Source: Casuarina equisetifolia (Eukaryota > Streptophyta > Magnoliopsida > Fagales > Casuarinaceae). Taken from it: a stretch of DNA of 64,000 nt. Location of the stretch: NCBI GenBank assembly GCA_028551475.1, contig CM052356.1, positions 28,113,884 through 28,177,883 on the forward strand, written 5' to 3'. Position numbers and translations under genes: made by a program. The notes beneath the pieces were generated by a model that was not told the DNA's origin, did not search any database, and saw only the letters and a list, made by a program, of their open reading frames with translations. Below, one piece after another: positions 61,685 to 64,000 of the stretch (position 1 is the first letter of the stretch; every line of letters begins with the position of its first letter).

Positions 61685-62248
61685 TTAAGATATGTCGCCA
61701 GCTGATTCCGCATCATTGTTCATGGTTACCTCTTTGATCGAGTGTCTGTGAAGATGCCGTGTAAAACTGGTCGTAGTATCCAGGAAATAAAGTACACCCG
61801 ACATTATGCAACAACAGGCAAACATGGGTATGGGGCCAAAAATCCAGAGGAAAAGAGGGAACGACACGTAGAATGCTCGCAATCCAAGGGACCAAAAGTA
61901 GCTTCCTCTATTCAAGTTTCTCGCAACATAATCTATAGACTCTTTATTGTCTCTCCATGTGGGCACAGTGGCCAAGAAGCTAACATGGGCATAGTATCTT
62001 ATTGACTGTACATTAAAAAGGAAGGCAACAAGGAAGCATACTAAGATGGAAAAATATTTGATTGAAGAGACCAAGGAAGTCTTATTGCCGAAAACCAACT
62101 TTGAGGATACATTGCTAGAATTTGACGTGCTACTCACAAAAACACTGATAAGTGAACTGAGAGTGATAGCTGTTGTTGCTAATAGTGTAGATGCCATTAT
62201 GTTGTTGCGAATTGTTTGAACTATCAAAACACCATTCTTCAAGGGGTC
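61685..62248 (-). CDS. DUF599 membrane protein, C-terminal exon (partial)
   Basis: The last exon of a DUF599-family gene encodes 187 residues to the TAA at 61685. It opens after a GTTTTCAG acceptor (exon starts 62248) with DPLKNGVLIVQTIRNNIMASTLLATTA; the N/L-x-x-QT(I/L)RN block is the hallmark of the family. Three hydrophobic stretches follow (NIMASTLLATTAITLSSLIS; SIKYFSILVCFLVAFLF; FPLFLWIFGPIPMFACCCIM), so it is probably a multi-pass membrane protein. The function is unknown. The first exon should encode about 55-60 residues ending near a Trp/Met-rich motif; I could not find it between 62.25 and 64 kb, so it may lie beyond the window or be lost. Likely orthologue of At3g18215 (memory). 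Confidence 0.88.
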   Translation of the reverse strand, partial: DPLKNGVLIVQTIRNNIMASTLLATTAITLSSLISVFVSSTSNSSNVSSKLVFGNKTSLVSSIKYFSILVCFLVAFLFNVQSIRYYAHVSFLATVPTWRDNKESIDYVARNLNRGSYFWSLGLRAFYVSFPLFLWIFGPIPMFACCCIMSGVLYFLDTTTSFTRHLHRHSIKEVTMNNDAESAGDIS

Positions 62249-62552
62249 CTGAAAACAATGCAGGGGCGTCAGTGCTTGAAAAGTGCATTGGAAGTCTATT
62301 CTCAGAAGTAGAAGAACAACAGTTAATTGTTAGCACCCATTCCACACAAAGTATTTGGACTACGAGCCAAAAATGATATTAGAGGTAAACAATTCACCTA
62401 AGAGCACGCATGCACTCGAAACTATAATAGCACTGACAGATCCTAAGTGTTATCATAACCATCTATGTACTTTTGATCCCATAAAAACAATGAAAGGACC
62501 CGGCACTCCTCAGGCATCGTTTTTACATGTGATTCCAGTTGTTCATACATGA

Positions 62553-63052
62553 CTAAAAGTGTCTGCCATTAGCTATTTGTAACCAATAATCATCAAGTTA
62601 TTACTCTTTTTCAAGTTGTTCCTCTTCAGTATTGTCCTTGTATTCTGGAAATTATCTCGATTGGAATCAAGTTATTGTATGTCAAGCATAAACTGTTGTG
62701 AATGACATCAAGTTATTGTATTCTAAAAGTGTCTGCCATTAGCTATTTGTAACCAATAATCATCAAGTTATTACTCTTCTTCAAGTTGCTCCTCTTCAGT
62801 ATTTTCCTTGTATTCTGGGAATTATCTCGATTGGAATCAAGTTATTGTATGTCAAGCATAAACTGTTGTGAATGACATCAAGTTATTGTATTCTAAAAGT
62901 GTCTGCCATTAGCTATTTGTAACCAATAATCATCAAGTTATTACTCTTCTTCAAGTTGTTCCTCTTCAGTATTTTCCTTATATTCTGTGAATTATCTCGA
63001 TTAGAATCAAGTTATTGTATGTCAAGCATAAACTGTTGTGAATGACATCAAT
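62553..63052. repeat. Tandem repeat, 170-bp unit x 3
   Basis: The string CTAAAAGTGTCTGCCATTAG begins at 62553, 62723 and 62893, an exact 170-base period. Copies are nearly identical through 'catcaagttattactctt.ttcaagttg.tcctcttcagtatt' to 'aactgttgtgaatgacatca'. The third copy diverges at about 63050. It lies upstream of the DUF599 exon, probably in its intron or promoter side. Confidence 0.95.
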
Positions 63053-64000
63053 TTGTAATTTTCTGAAGACATGCAAGGTAAGAGGAGTTCTTAGCCTCCA
63101 CATAGCCCTCCAAAGTTGCCAAGCACATCCAAGAGTCACAAAGAAACCAACTTCAATGGTCTGCCCTGGGATCTTCTGCTTAAAAACAGGATTTACGACG
63201 CTGCATTCAAATTTTGCCTCTTTTTCTAGCAGTTGCAATTATTAGGAGAGACTCCCCTTTTTTTCTGTTCTATTTTGCTCTCTCTTTAGTCGTCAAGTTG
63301 TCCTTTATTCCGCCTAGCTTGCCTCTTACTTATCAGCTGCGGCAACAGTTCCCTCACTTCCTCCACAAGGAAATGACATTAATAGGCCCACCTTCTTTGG
63401 GACTTGAGAGGTTACAGAATCCTCATTTGGGAATTCCACAAGAGTGGATCCAAAGCTTGATTTTTCCTCTGCGCATAGTCTACGCGTCCAGTATCATCTA
63501 ACAAGTAGGGTACACATTCATCGATTGCCTCTAATCTTCCTCAGCCTAAAAGAACCGAAATTTATTCACGTATTTGCAGTGCCACCTTTAAAGCCAAACA
63601 GAACTCTCTCCTCTCCTCAAGTGACACCTCTGAACCATAGTCCGTAGCCCAAGAAAGCCAAATAGCTGGGCTCTTTATGGTCACCATCACATGCTAATCA
63701 ACAAACGGGGTCTTTCTCCTCCGAAACAATTTTGTTTTCTTTAGAATATCTTTTCTTCTTAAGTTGAGTTAAAAGCATGGAAGAACGAGCAAAGTATCTA
63801 ATCCAACACATGGGTCATGCAATTAAGTTCATAACCTATCAACTACAGAATAGTTTTGTGCCATCAATTGCATAATCATCATCAAGAATTTCTAAGGCTG
63901 CTGTACAAACTGTAAAAAAAAGCTACAAAAAGAACCGAAGAATGCCACAACTACCAATCAAAGCATAAAAAGTACATGCACAAAGGAAGAGGCAGAGACA
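63053..64000. other. Right edge, no gene recognised
   Basis: No convincing exon was found on either strand. This stretch could be intron of the DUF599 gene if its first exon lies beyond the window. Confidence 0.4.

Noticed and set aside
62553-63052. CRISPR array
   Set aside because: The repeats are 170 bases long, contiguous, without spacers, and in a plant nuclear context.

Overview
This is nuclear DNA of a flowering plant, almost certainly a eudicot. The evidence is spliced genes with GT-AG and two apparent GC-AG introns, AT-rich spacers, a miR156/157 precursor, and plant copia and Athila-type LTR retrotransposons. No prokaryotic operons, CRISPR arrays, tRNA or rRNA genes were seen. Gene models below were assembled by eye from reading frames, splice sites and phase; all exon joins keep frame.

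Layout. (1) 1.7-22.2 kb is gene-rich: a RING-H2 E3 ubiquitin ligase (+, 5 exons, 1776-6520); tail to tail with it an alpha/beta hydrolase (-, 10 exons, 7818-13052); a plastid-type MurG glycosyltransferase (-, 5 exons, 14132-18703); and a PB1-domain, Gln-rich protein (-, 2 exons, 19805-22129). (2) A small intronless gene (+) lies at 24822-25085. (3) 26.25-48.4 kb is a nested retrotransposon island of about 22 kb. It holds a decayed copia with both LTRs (-, 26255-31409), pieces of a second copia (-, 31.7-34.1 kb), two SINE-like Pol III boxes (34.15-34.44 kb), a Ty3/gypsy fragment (-) split by a complete but dead 9.8-kb Athila element (+, 34594-44431, target duplication CCCTT), and a third decayed copia (+, about 44.9-48.35 kb). 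(4) 48.5-64 kb is sparse: a MIR157-type gene with a TATA box (+, about 52303-52560), a DUF599 membrane-protein exon (-, 61685-62248) whose first exon was not found, and a 170-bp unit repeated three times (62553-about 63050).

Gene order. From memory, RING / alpha-beta hydrolase (UCP031088) / MurG matches Arabidopsis At1g73760 / At1g73750 / At1g73740, and PB1 / MIR157 / DUF599 matches At3g18230 / At3g18217 (MIR157C) / At3g18215. If confirmed, the window joins two conserved blocks, the second stretched by the retrotransposon island. The genes do not form one pathway: they cover ubiquitination, an unknown hydrolase, plastid peptidoglycan-type chemistry, a PB1 scaffold, and the miR156/157 control of SPL genes and phase change.

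No entirely new system was found. The items most worth follow-up are the MIR157 locus with its position-17 variant, the MurG gene whose start depends on a GC-AG intron, and the nested, deamination-scarred Athila insertion.
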